From Tolypothrix tenuis PCC 7101 (GTDB lineage: Bacteria; Cyanobacteriota; Cyanobacteriia; Cyanobacteriales; Nostocaceae), in contig NZ_AP018248.1 of assembly GCF_002368295.1 (NCBI RefSeq), positions 775,101-839,100 of the forward strand: a DNA stretch of 64,000 nucleotides. The letters are read 5' to 3'. The notes beneath the pieces are model-generated. The model had not been told where the DNA came from, did no database searches, and saw only the letters and a program-made list of their open reading frames with translations. Positions 1 to 8,493 of this stretch are shown one piece after another (the first letter of the stretch is position 1; each line of letters opens with the position of its first letter). The translations under genes and the position numbers were made by a program.

Positions 1-114
1 CCGCTAGGCGTGGCGGTAGGCGTGGAGAGAGGCGTGGCGGCGGGCATGGCGGTAGGCGTGGCGGTAGGCATGGCGGTAGGCGCGTTAGGCGTGGCGGTAG
101 GCGTGGCGGTTATG
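1..114. repeat. 12-bp tandem repeat at the left edge
   Basis: Degenerate tandem copies of a 12-bp unit close to GTGGCGGTAGGC fill the first 114 bases and continue off the left edge. In frame 1 they read as Val-Ala-Val-Gly repeats and run without a stop into the ATPase reading frame. They look like an expanded intergenic-type repeat captured at the 5' end of that gene rather than a folded protein domain. Confidence 0.8.
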
Positions 115-2103
115 CGTCCAGAGAATTGGCTAGTTGGCTTACCTTTGAATTTACAAAAAATCCCAAATGGTAGTTTTTTACTTCCCCGTATTACTTCAAT
201 TCCCTTACTGAATCTTGATAAGCGGTTGCAGAATTGGCTGCAACAAGATTGGGAAACAGCTTTGCATAATACTAATGAATTGCTAGCTTATACTCTGCAA
301 TTTATTCCTGTTGTACAAGCAGTGAATAAAGTACTTGCCAAAATCCCATCAGAGGAAATTATTTGGCATATCTCTCGGCTAGTTGAAGCTCCTTTTGATT
401 GGAACCTAGTACGTTTTGCCTCAACTTCTCTAGAAGAACAACTAAAATCAGACGCAGTCAAAGAGTTTTTTATTCTCCCTCGTTCTTGGAGGGAAAGGTT
501 ACAAGCTCGTTTGCTTACAGACCCCTGCTTAGATACTCCTGCTCGTGCTGCTGCTGCTGGTTTTTGGTATCTGCATGAAGAAGAACCAGTAAAAGCAACT
601 GAAGCTTTTGCTGTAGTGCGTTCTCTTCTCTATGGCGAGGAAATGTATACCCTTGCTCAAACTCTTGCAGCATTTCACGAAGCTAAAGAACCAGTCTCTA
701 TTGCTGCTGTGCAATTACCTACTTTCCCGCCAGAACCCCTTTTACGCCCGGACACTTGGAAAGCTATTACAAGCTTGCGTCGAGTTGTTGAAGATGTCCA
801 GTTTGTTAATCGCAGCGTATCTCGTTCAGCTAAGTCTTTGGCTCTCAATCGCGCTTTAGGTGAACTTACTAACATCCTGAATCAAGCTGACACTTTGCCG
901 CAAGCAGAACGCGGACTAATTGTAGATATTGCCCAAACTTGGAAAGAAAGCTTGTTACAAATTGCTGGTGAGGTGGGAGCAGTTACCATCACCAAGCCTG
1001 TGGTTAATCCTTACATAGTAGGCGACCCCGTTCAAGGTAATCTCTTTGTTGGGCGGGAAGATATTATCAGACAGTTAGAAGAACTTTGGGTGATGGGTCA
1101 TCAACTCCAGTCTGTAGTTCTCTACGGTCATAGGCGTATGGGTAAAACTTCTATCTTAGTTAACGCCGCTAATTCTCTAGGTTCAGGGCTTCAGCTAGTT
1201 TATGTCAACCTGCTGCGGTTGGGTGATACTCCGCAAGGAGTTGGCGAAGTGCTAATGGCAATAACTGATGAAATTTCCCAAGCTGTGAAAATTTCACCGC
1301 CAACTGATGCAGATTTGCTCAATCTTCCTTACCGGACTTTTGAACGCTATTTCAAACAGGTAGAAGCACAGTTAGAAGGTGGATTAATTATCGCTTTAGA
1401 TGAGTTTGAGAAAATTGAAGAACTAATAGAAGCGGGAAACATCCCCCAAGATTTTATGGGATTTCTGCGGGGGTTGGTGCAAATGAGTTCTAAAGTTGCC
1501 TTTGCTTTTGCTGGTTTGCACACCTTAGAGGAAATGACGGCAGATTATTTTCAACCTTTCTTTGCTAGCGTCATTCCCATCCATGTAGGATTTTTGACAC
1601 GTGCAGCTACTAGGCAAATTCTAGCGAACCCAGGTGAAGATTTTCTTCTTGACTATACCCCAGAGGCTTTAGATAAAATTTATGCTTTAACATCTGGTCA
1701 ACCTTATTTAGTGCAACTGCTGGGATTCCAGCTAGTGCGCCGCTACAATGATTTTGTGTTTGAACAAGGACGTTCCCGCAGTCCGGTTTTTACGGTGGAA
1801 GATGTAGCAGCAGTTATCAGCGATTCTGAGTTTTTTAAGCGGGGACGCTACTATTTTGATGGGGTTTGGGGTCAGGCGGTGCGGGGTGCTAATGGTCAGC
1901 AGGCGATAATACAGGTACTTGCACCGCATCCTGAAGGGTTAAGCTTAGATGCTTTAGCTGAGTCTACAGGTATGGGTAGCGTACAGTTACAAGCAGCGCT
2001 GGATGTTTTAATGCGTCATGATGTGGTTGCAGAAAATGAGGGACGTTGGCGAATTATTGTAGAACTGTTTCGCCGTTGGGTTTTGCAAAAACATCATAGG
2101 TAA
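10..2103 (+). CDS. STAND/AAA-type ATPase with C-terminal winged-helix-like region
   Basis: An ATPase of the ORC/CDC6-STAND type. Walker A (GHRRMGKTS) is at about residues 373-381, preceded by the family's entry motif NLFVGRED. A Walker B-like strand (LIIALDEFEK) follows near residue 460. The last 70 residues look like a winged helix, which in this superfamily usually binds nucleic acid or acts as a switch. The N-terminal 330 residues are helical and not recognised. The start is uncertain: the frame is open to the window edge, GTG at 10 lies in the 12-bp repeat, and ATG at 112 (MRPENW) is the first start after it, so the gene may begin upstream or at 112. Role unknown; related ATPases in cyanobacteria serve signalling or conflict systems. 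The ATPase class is well supported, the role is not. Confidence 0.75.
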   Translation: MAVGVERGVAAGMAVGVAVGMAVGALGVAVGVAVMRPENWLVGLPLNLQKIPNGSFLLPRITSIPLLNLDKRLQNWLQQDWETALHNTNELLAYTLQFIPVVQAVNKVLAKIPSEEIIWHISRLVEAPFDWNLVRFASTSLEEQLKSDAVKEFFILPRSWRERLQARLLTDPCLDTPARAAAAGFWYLHEEEPVKATEAFAVVRSLLYGEEMYTLAQTLAAFHEAKEPVSIAAVQLPTFPPEPLLRPDTWKAITSLRRVVEDVQFVNRSVSRSAKSLALNRALGELTNILNQADTLPQAERGLIVDIAQTWKESLLQIAGEVGAVTITKPVVNPYIVGDPVQGNLFVGREDIIRQLEELWVMGHQLQSVVLYGHRRMGKTSILVNAANSLGSGLQLVYVNLLRLGDTPQGVGEVLMAITDEISQAVKISPPTDADLLNLPYRTFERYFKQVEAQLEGGLIIALDEFEKIEELIEAGNIPQDFMGFLRGLVQMSSKVAFAFAGLHTLEEMTADYFQPFFASVIPIHVGFLTRAATRQILANPGEDFLLDYTPEALDKIYALTSGQPYLVQLLGFQLVRRYNDFVFEQGRSRSPVFTVEDVAAVISDSEFFKRGRYYFDGVWGQAVRGANGQQAIIQVLAPHPEGLSLDALAESTGMGSVQLQAALDVLMRHDVVAENEGRWRIIVELFRRWVLQKHHR

Positions 2104-2138
2104 TTGGTAATTGGTAATTGGTAATTGGTAATTGGTAA
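2104..2138. repeat. Heptameric short tandem repeat (AATTGGT)n
   Basis: About five tandem copies of a 7-bp unit lie directly after the ATPase stop codon. Such heptamer arrays are typical of Nostocales intergenic DNA and recur in this window near 11.5, 19.9, 34.8, 39.2, 47.8, 50.7 and 57.4 kb. Confidence 0.85.
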
Positions 2139-2175
2139 GGCGAATTTAAATAATGTTGGCGATAGGTAAATTATC

Positions 2176-2409
2176 TGGAGGACAAGGCAGTGCCCATACG
2201 TGTCAACTTAAGCTAAAAGCTATATACGGCGCGTGTTGTACAAAAACCCTCGCCCTCATCCCCTAACCCCTTCTCCCTCAGGGAGAAGGGGAATTGAATC
2301 TCTTGCTCCCCTCTCCCTCAGGGAGAGGGGCTGGGGGTGAGGGCAAAACCTTTGCACAAAGCGGGTTTTACGTTAAGTTGACACCAATGGGCAGTGCCTT
2401 GCCCCTACT
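2176..2409. mobile_element. MITE-like element, copy 1
   Basis: Non-coding segment with imperfect terminal inverted repeats of about 32 bp. The left end contains CAAGGCAGTGCCCA and GTGTCAACTTA; the right end is its complement, TAAGTTGACACCAATGGGCA then GTGCCTTG. Inside is a second inverted structure of C-rich and G-rich blocks around CTCCCTCAGGGAG. A second copy lies at 53021-53325 with the same layout. It encodes no protein, so any movement would need a transposase supplied elsewhere. The rest of the 2104-2539 gap is AT-rich with no gene seen. Confidence 0.75.
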
Positions 2410-2539
2410 ATTTATCAGATTTTGGTGTTCAAGTTGGTATAAGTAGTAGAATAAAAACTTTTAATTTTTAATTCTCGCAACGATAATAGCTATTAGCAGT
2501 TAGCTAATTGCTATCAGATAAAAAATACTAAATGAACAA

Positions 2540-2851
2540 CTATAAAAACGTTGTTTCGCTACTTTCTAATTCTTCTTCTTCATTTTCAGATTCTTTAACT
2601 CTCCGAATGGGTAAGTTGGCAATTAAAGCTGTGGTTCTTTGGTTACTTTCTAAAGAAAACTCCAACCCCTCTGTATCAACTTCTACATAGCGACAGACAA
2701 TCTCGAGGATTTCTTCTCGCATTTTTTCTAATTTCTGGGGGTCGATGTCGGCGCGATCATGGGCTATCACCAATTGCAGGCGGCGTTTAACGTGGGTACG
2801 ACTGGTATCTGGTGAACGAACAAAAAGTCTTTCTAGTAGTTCGAGAATCAT
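2540..2851 (-). CDS. minE: Cell division topological specificity factor MinE
   Basis: 103-residue MinE. The N-terminal helix (LLERLFVR) is the anti-MinCD segment that binds MinD and stimulates its ATPase, and the following RRLQLVIAHDRAD and EILEIVCRYV segments form the topological-specificity fold. The acidic C-terminal tail (about residues 84-103) is an extension beyond the core. MinE drives MinD off the membrane and confines division inhibition to sites away from mid-cell. It is the last gene of minC-minD-minE on the minus strand, 33 bases after minD, and is probably cotranscribed with it. Confidence 0.95.
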   Translation of the reverse strand: MILELLERLFVRSPDTSRTHVKRRLQLVIAHDRADIDPQKLEKMREEILEIVCRYVEVDTEGLEFSLESNQRTTALIANLPIRRVKESENEEEELESSETTFL

Positions 2852-2884
2852 TGCTAGTAGGTCTGCGGAGACGGGAAAATATGG

Positions 2885-3691
2885 TTAAGCAAGTTTTGTC
2901 CACAACAACTTTCTCAAACGAGTAAAAATGTTGTCGTGATGTGAGTCGAGTTCAAGAAAATCGACAGTTTCCCCTTCTAATCTCCGTGCAATGTTCTCGA
3001 AAGCGGTGGCAGCTATAGAAGGGTTTTCTGAGAGTACTAGAGGTTCGCCACGGTTGGTAGAAACAATCACACGCTCGTCGTCAGGGATGACTCCAATTAA
3101 AGGGATGGCAAGAAGTTCCTGAACATCTTGAACAGACATCATATCATTGGCTCGCACCATTGCGGGTCTGATGCGGTTGATTATTAGATGAATTCGCTTA
3201 ATGCCTTGTGCTTCTAATAACCCCACTACACGGTCAGCATCACGGACAGCAGAAATTTCTGGTGTGGTGACAATGAGGGCTTCTTTTGCGGGTGCGATCG
3301 CATTTTTGAATCCCATTTCAATACCTGCCGGGCTATCGATGATCACGTACTGGTACTTTTGCGCCAGTGCGTTCACCAATAATTTCATTTGGTCGGGGGT
3401 AACTGATTCTTTGGTACGATTTTGGGCGGCTGGTAAGAGTACGAGATTTGTTTGCCGCTTATCTTTGACTAAGGCTTGTTCTAAGCGACATTCTCTGGCG
3501 AGAACTTCTACCGCCGTATACACGATGCGGTTTTCTAGTCCTAGCAGCAAGTCTAAATTTCTCAGTCCAAAATCCGCATCAACTAAGGCTACTTGACGAC
3601 CAATTTTTGCGATCGCCATGCCTAAATTTGCTGAAACTGTGGTTTTACCCACTCCTCCTTTACCGGAGGTAATGACAATAATGCGAGTCAT
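2885..3691 (-). CDS. minD: Septum site-determining ATPase MinD
   Basis: 268-residue ParA/MinD-type deviant Walker ATPase. The signature KGGVGKTT is at residues 10-18, the switch region VDADFGLRNLD near 38-48, and a DSPAGIE motif near 119. The final residues (IFTRLRKLLWTKLA) can form the amphipathic membrane-targeting helix that inserts into the inner membrane when ATP is bound. MinD recruits MinC to block FtsZ assembly and is released by MinE. Length and motifs match the family with nothing missing. It sits between minC and minE on the same strand. Confidence 0.97.
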   Translation of the reverse strand: MTRIIVITSGKGGVGKTTVSANLGMAIAKIGRQVALVDADFGLRNLDLLLGLENRIVYTAVEVLARECRLEQALVKDKRQTNLVLLPAAQNRTKESVTPDQMKLLVNALAQKYQYVIIDSPAGIEMGFKNAIAPAKEALIVTTPEISAVRDADRVVGLLEAQGIKRIHLIINRIRPAMVRANDMMSVQDVQELLAIPLIGVIPDDERVIVSTNRGEPLVLSENPSIAATAFENIARRLEGETVDFLELDSHHDNIFTRLRKLLWTKLA

Positions 3692-3735
3692 GATCGAAAC
3701 ACGCTCAATTAGGGTTTAGAAAATATAGTAATTAC

Positions 3736-4977
3736 TTATGGCTCCAGATTCATCCTATTTAATTGACTTCGGGAAAAATCAATAGCCCTAGCGATGCGAA
3801 TGCCTTGCGGTGTCATGTGCGCTACTTCAGGTGAAAACTGTGTAGGCGACTTTTCTGGGGCCCTGGCTACAGCATCGGCAATCCGCAGTTGGGTTGGTTC
3901 CATTTGCAGGGACATAATCAAACAATCGCGATTGCCACTAGCACCAGCATGGGCGATACCACGTAACCTTCCCCACACTAAAATATCTCCATCTGCAACT
4001 ACGATACCACCTGGATTTAAATCTCCCAAGATGATGACGCTTCCGGGATGGCGAATTTCTACACCAGAACGTACTGTCATTTCGAGATAAAGTGCATCTG
4101 CCAAAGGAGTTGGTGCAACTTTTGGTTCTGAACTTAAGGAAGTTTCTAGTGGTAACTGTTCTACAGAATAGCCAGAGGAAACAGCTGCGATCGCAGTTTG
4201 ACGGCGACTGGTAGCCACAGATTTTAGCTGGAGTTGGATTTCATTTAAGACCTCTGCTAGTTCTTGCAGTTGTCTGCTATCTAACAAGCGGTCTTTTGCT
4301 AGTAGATGCACTGGGGTATTTGGTACGCGGAAGCGATCGGCTTGTAAGCGTTGGCGCATCTGTTGCCAAATTTCATACCAGTTAAATTCTGCAGCAGGTA
4401 CTTGTGCTTCGGAGGGTAAAATTAATAATAGTCTTCCCTCCTCAGTTTTCCATTGGACTTGGAGATCATTTTTGGCTTTATTGTCTGGTGATGGTGACTC
4501 TAGGGCATCTAAATCCGACAGGGTAGAAATTGAGTCTAAATCTGACATAATAGCAGAATTTTCCTTTTTATCAGGATTTTCTGCATTGGCGTAGGCTTTG
4601 CCCGCCGTAGGCATCGCATCTGGAGTCACAGCATTGGTATCCCCCTCAGGATTTTCTGAGTTGGTAATCGCTTCTGTAGATGGAGAATTTACATCCCCAT
4701 CCAGGGTTTCTAAATTCGCTACCTCATCAGCAGGTGCAGAATTTACCTCCTCATCCGGGTGTTCTAAATTTGATTCCACATTATTAGGTATAGAATTTAC
4801 CTCATCCTCAGAGTTATGCAACTTTGAGGACGCAGAATGTGTCTTTAAATACTGAAGAACAGAATTTAGTTCTGCATCTGGAAGAATAGAATTTAACTCT
4901 ATACGAGAGAGGTTAGATTGTGAATCTGCATCAGAAAGTGCAGAATTTGACTCTAAATCGGCAGAATCAGAAGTCAT
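3736..4977 (-). CDS. minC: Septum formation inhibitor MinC with long acidic N-terminal extension
   Basis: The C-terminal third is the MinC C domain, with the beta-helix motifs IRHPGSVIILGDLNPG and VVADGDILVWGRLRGIAHAG that bind MinD and act on FtsZ. A MinC N-like region (LLLILPSEAQ onward) precedes it. Before that lie about 165 residues of Asn/Ser/Glu-rich low complexity with repeated short blocks such as EVNSxP and NxENPxxxxN, which are not part of canonical MinC (about 230 residues). An intergenic-type palindromic repeat at 4583-4617 is read in frame inside this extension. I place the start at 4977 (MTSDSADL); an ATG at 4998 would add seven residues. First gene of the min operon. Function is secure, the extension's role is unknown. 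Confidence 0.93.
   Translation of the reverse strand: MTSDSADLESNSALSDADSQSNLSRIELNSILPDAELNSVLQYLKTHSASSKLHNSEDEVNSIPNNVESNLEHPDEEVNSAPADEVANLETLDGDVNSPSTEAITNSENPEGDTNAVTPDAMPTAGKAYANAENPDKKENSAIMSDLDSISTLSDLDALESPSPDNKAKNDLQVQWKTEEGRLLLILPSEAQVPAAEFNWYEIWQQMRQRLQADRFRVPNTPVHLLAKDRLLDSRQLQELAEVLNEIQLQLKSVATSRRQTAIAAVSSGYSVEQLPLETSLSSEPKVAPTPLADALYLEMTVRSGVEIRHPGSVIILGDLNPGGIVVADGDILVWGRLRGIAHAGASGNRDCLIMSLQMEPTQLRIADAVARAPEKSPTQFSPEVAHMTPQGIRIARAIDFSRSQLNRMNLEP
4583..4617. repeat. Dispersed palindromic repeat inside minC
   Basis: The sequence combines GGCGTAGGC, CCCGCCGTAGGC and ATCGC, the hallmark of a family of short GC-rich palindromic repeats common in Nostoc genomes. Here it is translated in frame within the disordered part of MinC and gives AMPTAGKAYANA. 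The GC content clearly exceeds that of the flanking AT-rich coding sequence. Confidence 0.65.
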
Positions 4978-5214
4978 ACAGCACCAGCCAAAAAACAAAG
5001 AACAAACTGAGCAACGATCAATAATAGATTAGTTGCAACGCGCAATAACATCCTCACCCCAGAAACTACTGAGTGCAGAGTATATCAGAAGAATGATGAA
5101 GTATGAAGTATGAAATTAAAATATTCATCATCGCCAGCGCACACTACTTCTGCTTCTAGAGAAGCCACAAGTAGCTAATTGCATTTACATCCTTCACCTT
5201 TCCCCTTTCCCCTT

Positions 5215-6546
5215 TCACCCTTCACCCTTCTTAACTAATCTGCGATAACTTGTTGCCAAGGCATCAGCATCGCCAACATTACCAGGAAATAATACTACTG
5301 GCAAATTAGGAAATTGGGGATGGTCTGAGGGTGTTCGCACCATCGAACAACCAGCTAAAATTTGACCCATTAACCTAGCTGAAGTTAAAGCTAGTCCGGT
5401 ACTTAAAACATCATTAGAGGTAATGCCGCCTTTGCTGATTAAGAATCCTATATCAGATGGTAAACCCCTAACAATATCCATTAACAAACCAGAAACTCTT
5501 TTGCCAAACTCTAGCCTGGTATTCACATCCTCAAAGGTAAGTTCTTGACGGCTGGTATAAACTACTGGTGTTTTGCCAGCGTCATGTACCGTCTTGATAC
5601 TTTCTAGGATTTCGGTTAGCAGTGTAGCAGATTGATTCTCGTCATCATTAAGTAATCGCGCCACATTAACTTCAATTCCCTCTGTACCATCAGCTTGTAA
5701 TAATGCTTCTAGCTGTTGCGTCGTTTTCTTGACGTGGGAACCGACAATCACTGCACCTGGTTTACCACCACGTACATACTCTGCCATATTTTCGGCGGCG
5801 ATGGGTTGAGGAGGTAAGGCAGCTAAAGCAGTTAAGATACTGGCAGCACTGCGGAATAAAAAGCGTTTTCCCTGACTGGCGGCTGTTAAAATATCAGCAG
5901 CAAAGGTGTTGAGATCGGCTTGGGTTTCCCCATCAACAACAACGCACTGATTACCGCTAAGTTGTAACAACCTCTGCAAACTACCTGCACGGATATCATC
6001 TAGCAAGAATCTGGTGACAGACTCAGCCTTAATTTGTCCTTGGGTTTTTTCTTCTACATATTTCGGTAAATAACTGTGATGGTACCTGAAGACTGAATCA
6101 CGAGCGAATTCAGTTTCATGCACTGGCTTAGGTTTACCATCAATGATTAAATAGTGGATGCTATCAATAGTGATGCGTCCCCCTTCAAAAAATGCCGGGA
6201 CAAGAAAATGAGCATCAAAGGGGCCGAGTTCTTGAGCGATCGCATCTGTTTCAATGGGATAATGTCCCCTTAAAGTCGAATCAGAACGACTAACCACCAA
6301 AAAGTCGGTAATATTTTCGGCTTGTAACGCTACTTTTAAATTTTGACAGACTTCTTTAGTTACAGATGCCGCCGACTCTGGTGGCAGCGATCGCGTATTT
6401 GTCAAAATAAAGAAAATTGGTGAATCATCTCGCAAACCCAGGCGTAAAGTCTCCACATCCCAATGCATCAGCAGCAAACAACTGTGGACTGTTTGGGAAC
6501 CCGTAGGATCATCATCCAGGACAATAATTTTTGGTTTGTTTGTCAT
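5215..6546 (-). CDS. Four-carbon acid sugar kinase family protein (DUF1537, OtnK/DtnK-like)
   Basis: The N-terminal motif LDDDPTGSQTVHS (residues 10-22) is the substrate-binding signature of the DUF1537/OtnK family, followed by FILTNTRSLP and SRSDSTLRGHYP. The C-terminal half has the nucleotide-binding features of the family (ISKGGITSNDVL and the late glycine-rich LPVVLFPGNVGD). Members phosphorylate four-carbon acid sugars such as erythronate or threonate; the substrate here is unknown. The chosen start (MTNKPK, 6546) lies 2 bases after the stop of the upstream gene; an earlier ATG at 6591 would overlap that gene. No partner dehydrogenase or aldolase of the tetronate pathway is nearby. Confidence 0.85.
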   Translation of the reverse strand: MTNKPKIIVLDDDPTGSQTVHSCLLLMHWDVETLRLGLRDDSPIFFILTNTRSLPPESAASVTKEVCQNLKVALQAENITDFLVVSRSDSTLRGHYPIETDAIAQELGPFDAHFLVPAFFEGGRITIDSIHYLIIDGKPKPVHETEFARDSVFRYHHSYLPKYVEEKTQGQIKAESVTRFLLDDIRAGSLQRLLQLSGNQCVVVDGETQADLNTFAADILTAASQGKRFLFRSAASILTALAALPPQPIAAENMAEYVRGGKPGAVIVGSHVKKTTQQLEALLQADGTEGIEVNVARLLNDDENQSATLLTEILESIKTVHDAGKTPVVYTSRQELTFEDVNTRLEFGKRVSGLLMDIVRGLPSDIGFLISKGGITSNDVLSTGLALTSARLMGQILAGCSMVRTPSDHPQFPNLPVVLFPGNVGDADALATSYRRLVKKGEG

Positions 6547-6547
6547 G

Positions 6548-7216
6548 TCAACGTCGGGGAGACTGTAATTTGCTAATTTCTGCTTGCACATCTAAAGCAA
6601 TCTGCAATGATTGATTGAGAAACTCAGCGTAATCACCAGCCTGACTACTTACTTGCAAGGCTTGGAGATTGGCTAAATTATTGACAAATAACTCTTGATT
6701 ATTAGCAAGCAATTTTTTATTATCCCGTAAAATTCGTTCGGTTTTTAAAGCCCGAACTAAATCTTCGCGAATCAGTTGTAATGCGGAGATGACTTTATCT
6801 CTGTCATTGATGCTGCTTTGAGCATTGCCAGATGTCGCTAATTGGTCGTTAATATCGATAGCGTTGATTACAGAATGATATTTATCGACTTCATCTAAAA
6901 GGATTGTCAACCCGTGGGGACAAGTGAATTTTCGCCAGAGCGATCGCCCAATGATCACCGCAATGGGTACTAGAATTAATAACAGAATGCCTAATTTAAT
7001 CGAAGAACCTATAGCTGGCAGAATAATAAAAGCATAAATTCCCCCCACAATAATCGGTGTTAGCGCCAGCGCCACCAACCCCTCATTCATAAAAAACCCC
7101 AATCGCTTCTCGCGGTCTGCCATAATAGAAGGTCGGAAAACGTCTTCTGGATCGAATCCAGTTAAGCGTCTCAATTCTCCTTTACTAATTTCCAAACCTA
7201 ATAAATCCGGCTGCAC
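6548..7216 (-). CDS. Membrane protein of unknown function with C-terminal helical region
   Basis: About 222 residues. Two hydrophobic segments lie close together (FFMNEGLVALALTPIIVGGI and SIKLGILLLILVPIAVIIG), followed by a soluble tail rich in Leu/Asn/Lys likely to form a long helix or coiled coil (AANNQELFVNNLANLQAL-like). The start is set at GTG 7216 because an AAGGAG ribosome-binding site precedes it by 9 bases; an ATG at 7348 would overlap the upstream toxin gene by 44 bases. It directly precedes the OtnK-like gene with 1-2 bases between them, so the two are probably cotranscribed. No family was recognised. Confidence 0.6.
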   Translation of the reverse strand: MQPDLLGLEISKGELRRLTGFDPEDVFRPSIMADREKRLGFFMNEGLVALALTPIIVGGIYAFIILPAIGSSIKLGILLLILVPIAVIIGRSLWRKFTCPHGLTILLDEVDKYHSVINAIDINDQLATSGNAQSSINDRDKVISALQLIREDLVRALKTERILRDNKKLLANNQELFVNNLANLQALQVSSQAGDYAEFLNQSLQIALDVQAEISKLQSPRR

Positions 7217-7304
7217 TGCTGGATACTCCTTAAGGAAGCGCGAGTTGCGTATATATTGTAGTCGGGTTTGGCGTATATGATGGGATGAGAAATGTTGTTG
7301 ATAT

Positions 7305-7694
7305 TTATTTAAGAGTTTGTACGCCAGAATATGCCAGGATTTTTGCATCAGCAGTTAGTAAGGGACATCTGTAAATTCTGGCAGTAGCTACAATAACTTG
7401 GTCAAATGGATCTTTGTGAAAACCTGGGAGCTTGGTTGATTCAACGATAATGGGAATTGTTAGTTCGAGTAGCTGTACTCCTGGGTAAGCTAAAGCTGTA
7501 GTTAACCACTCTTCAATTGGAGACGGTACAGTTAATTTGCCAATCTCTACCAATTTGGCAACTTCCCAACAAGACATGATGCTGATTTCTAAACCTTGGG
7601 ATTCATATTGTTGCAGCCAGTTTTGATATTGTTTAGTCAGTCTTGTATCACCTTGAACCCACCAAACCCATATATGAGTATCTAATACGATCAT
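7305..7694 (-). CDS. PIN-domain toxin, VapC-like ribonuclease
   Basis: 129 residues from the ATG at 7694. The N-terminal LDTHIWVWW, a mid-protein Glu (CWEVAKL), and the C-terminal DPFDQVIVATA and LTADAKI supply the acidic residues that bind Mg2+ in PIN-domain RNases. Homologues of this subgroup are toxins of type II toxin-antitoxin pairs. The start overlaps the stop of the preceding antitoxin-like gene in an ATGA, the arrangement expected for translational coupling. Which RNA it would cut is unknown. Confidence 0.85.
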   Translation of the reverse strand: MIVLDTHIWVWWVQGDTRLTKQYQNWLQQYESQGLEISIMSCWEVAKLVEIGKLTVPSPIEEWLTTALAYPGVQLLELTIPIIVESTKLPGFHKDPFDQVIVATARIYRCPLLTADAKILAYSGVQTLK

Positions 7695-7912
7695 TGCAAG
7701 ACTTCCCAATCTTCCAATGGCACAGCAGTTTCAAAAGGATCATCATAACGGTACGGTTCTTTCCCACGCAAAGGATAAGGATTCGCTTTTTGGCTATGAG
7801 TGTGGCTTTCTAAAATTATAATTTCCACGGCTTCCCCAGCCTGAAATGGTAAGTCTTTGATGAGCAAAGTTCCGTCTTCGGTTAAGGTTGCTTCAATTCG
7901 ATGTGCTTTCAT
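7691..7912 (-). CDS. VapB-like antitoxin partner of the PIN toxin
   Basis: 73 residues. The N-terminal half (ATLTEDGTLLIKDLPFQAGEAVEIIILE) is a beta-rich segment resembling the swapped-hairpin or DUF2281-type antitoxins that precede cyanobacterial PIN toxins. The C-terminal tail (YRYDDPFETAVPLEDWEVLQ) is charged and would wrap the toxin. Its position immediately upstream, with a 4-base overlap, is the main argument. Such antitoxins commonly autoregulate the operon; no operator was identified. Confidence 0.75.
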   Translation of the reverse strand: MKAHRIEATLTEDGTLLIKDLPFQAGEAVEIIILESHTHSQKANPYPLRGKEPYRYDDPFETAVPLEDWEVLQ

Positions 7913-8008
7913 TGCTACTCTGCTAGTTCAGAATCTAAATAAATGAGCAATCGGCTTTATCTGCCGTATATTTTATTTACATCTTCTGTCTCTAGATGAA
8001 GCTTAAGC

Positions 8009-8392
8009 TTAACCATTCGCAATCTCTAAGGATTCTTCAGAAGCGATCGCTGCGTCAATCTGCTCCTTATTTACTGCATAAAAACTCAGAGCTTCTCTTA
8101 CCTGTATTTCAGTCAGATCGTACTCATTCTTTATCTGACTTAAACTCATACCCCATTTTTGGGAAGCGATCGCCACAGTCTGCACTCGAATTCCCGTCCC
8201 TTTGATGATTGGTACAAGTTGCCCATTTGATCCCTGACGATAAGCAATCTGTGGAAACGATGCTTTCAGAGTACTTACTTTTTCTGTTACAGCCAACAGA
8301 ATAAATTGGTCAAGCGAAATCCCCTGAATCTGAGCTAATTGCTCAATTTCTTGTTTCAACTGGTCAGGTAAATTTAGGGCATATGCTGTCAT
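8009..8392 (-). CDS. DUF433 domain protein with N-terminal helix segment (antitoxin-like)
   Basis: 127 residues. Residues 5-40 (LNLPDQLKQEIEQLAQIQGISLDQFI) resemble the ribbon-helix-helix/HicB-type segment, and residues 55-118 match DUF433 (PIIKGTGIRVQTVAIASQKWGMSLSQI then EIQVREALSFYAVNKEQID), a small winged-helix-like domain found in antitoxins paired with PIN-like DUF5615 toxins. No DUF5615 partner follows: downstream is the kinase-lectin gene. It may be a solitary antitoxin or regulator. It has its own start about 100 bases from the VapBC-like pair and is not clearly part of that operon. Confidence 0.75.
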   Translation of the reverse strand: MTAYALNLPDQLKQEIEQLAQIQGISLDQFILLAVTEKVSTLKASFPQIAYRQGSNGQLVPIIKGTGIRVQTVAIASQKWGMSLSQIKNEYDLTEIQVREALSFYAVNKEQIDAAIASEESLEIANG

Positions 8393-8457
8393 TTTCAGTT
8401 TTTAGTTTCTAGCGCTAAAAGGATCATATTCTAAATATCTCATTTTGTTGCCATCCT

Positions 8458-8479
8458 GCCTTGGAATCAATTTCAAGGC
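8458..8479 (-). other. Short hairpin 15 bases past the kinase-lectin stop codon
   Basis: The arms GCCTTGAAA and TTCCAAGGC, with a 4-base loop, form a 9-bp stem with one mismatch. It has no U-tract, so it is a poor terminator. A short stem with a tetraloop just after a variable region is the position where diversity-generating retroelements carry their cruciform, which is why it is recorded. Confidence 0.45.
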
Positions 8480-8493
8480 TAATAGCTAAAGTC

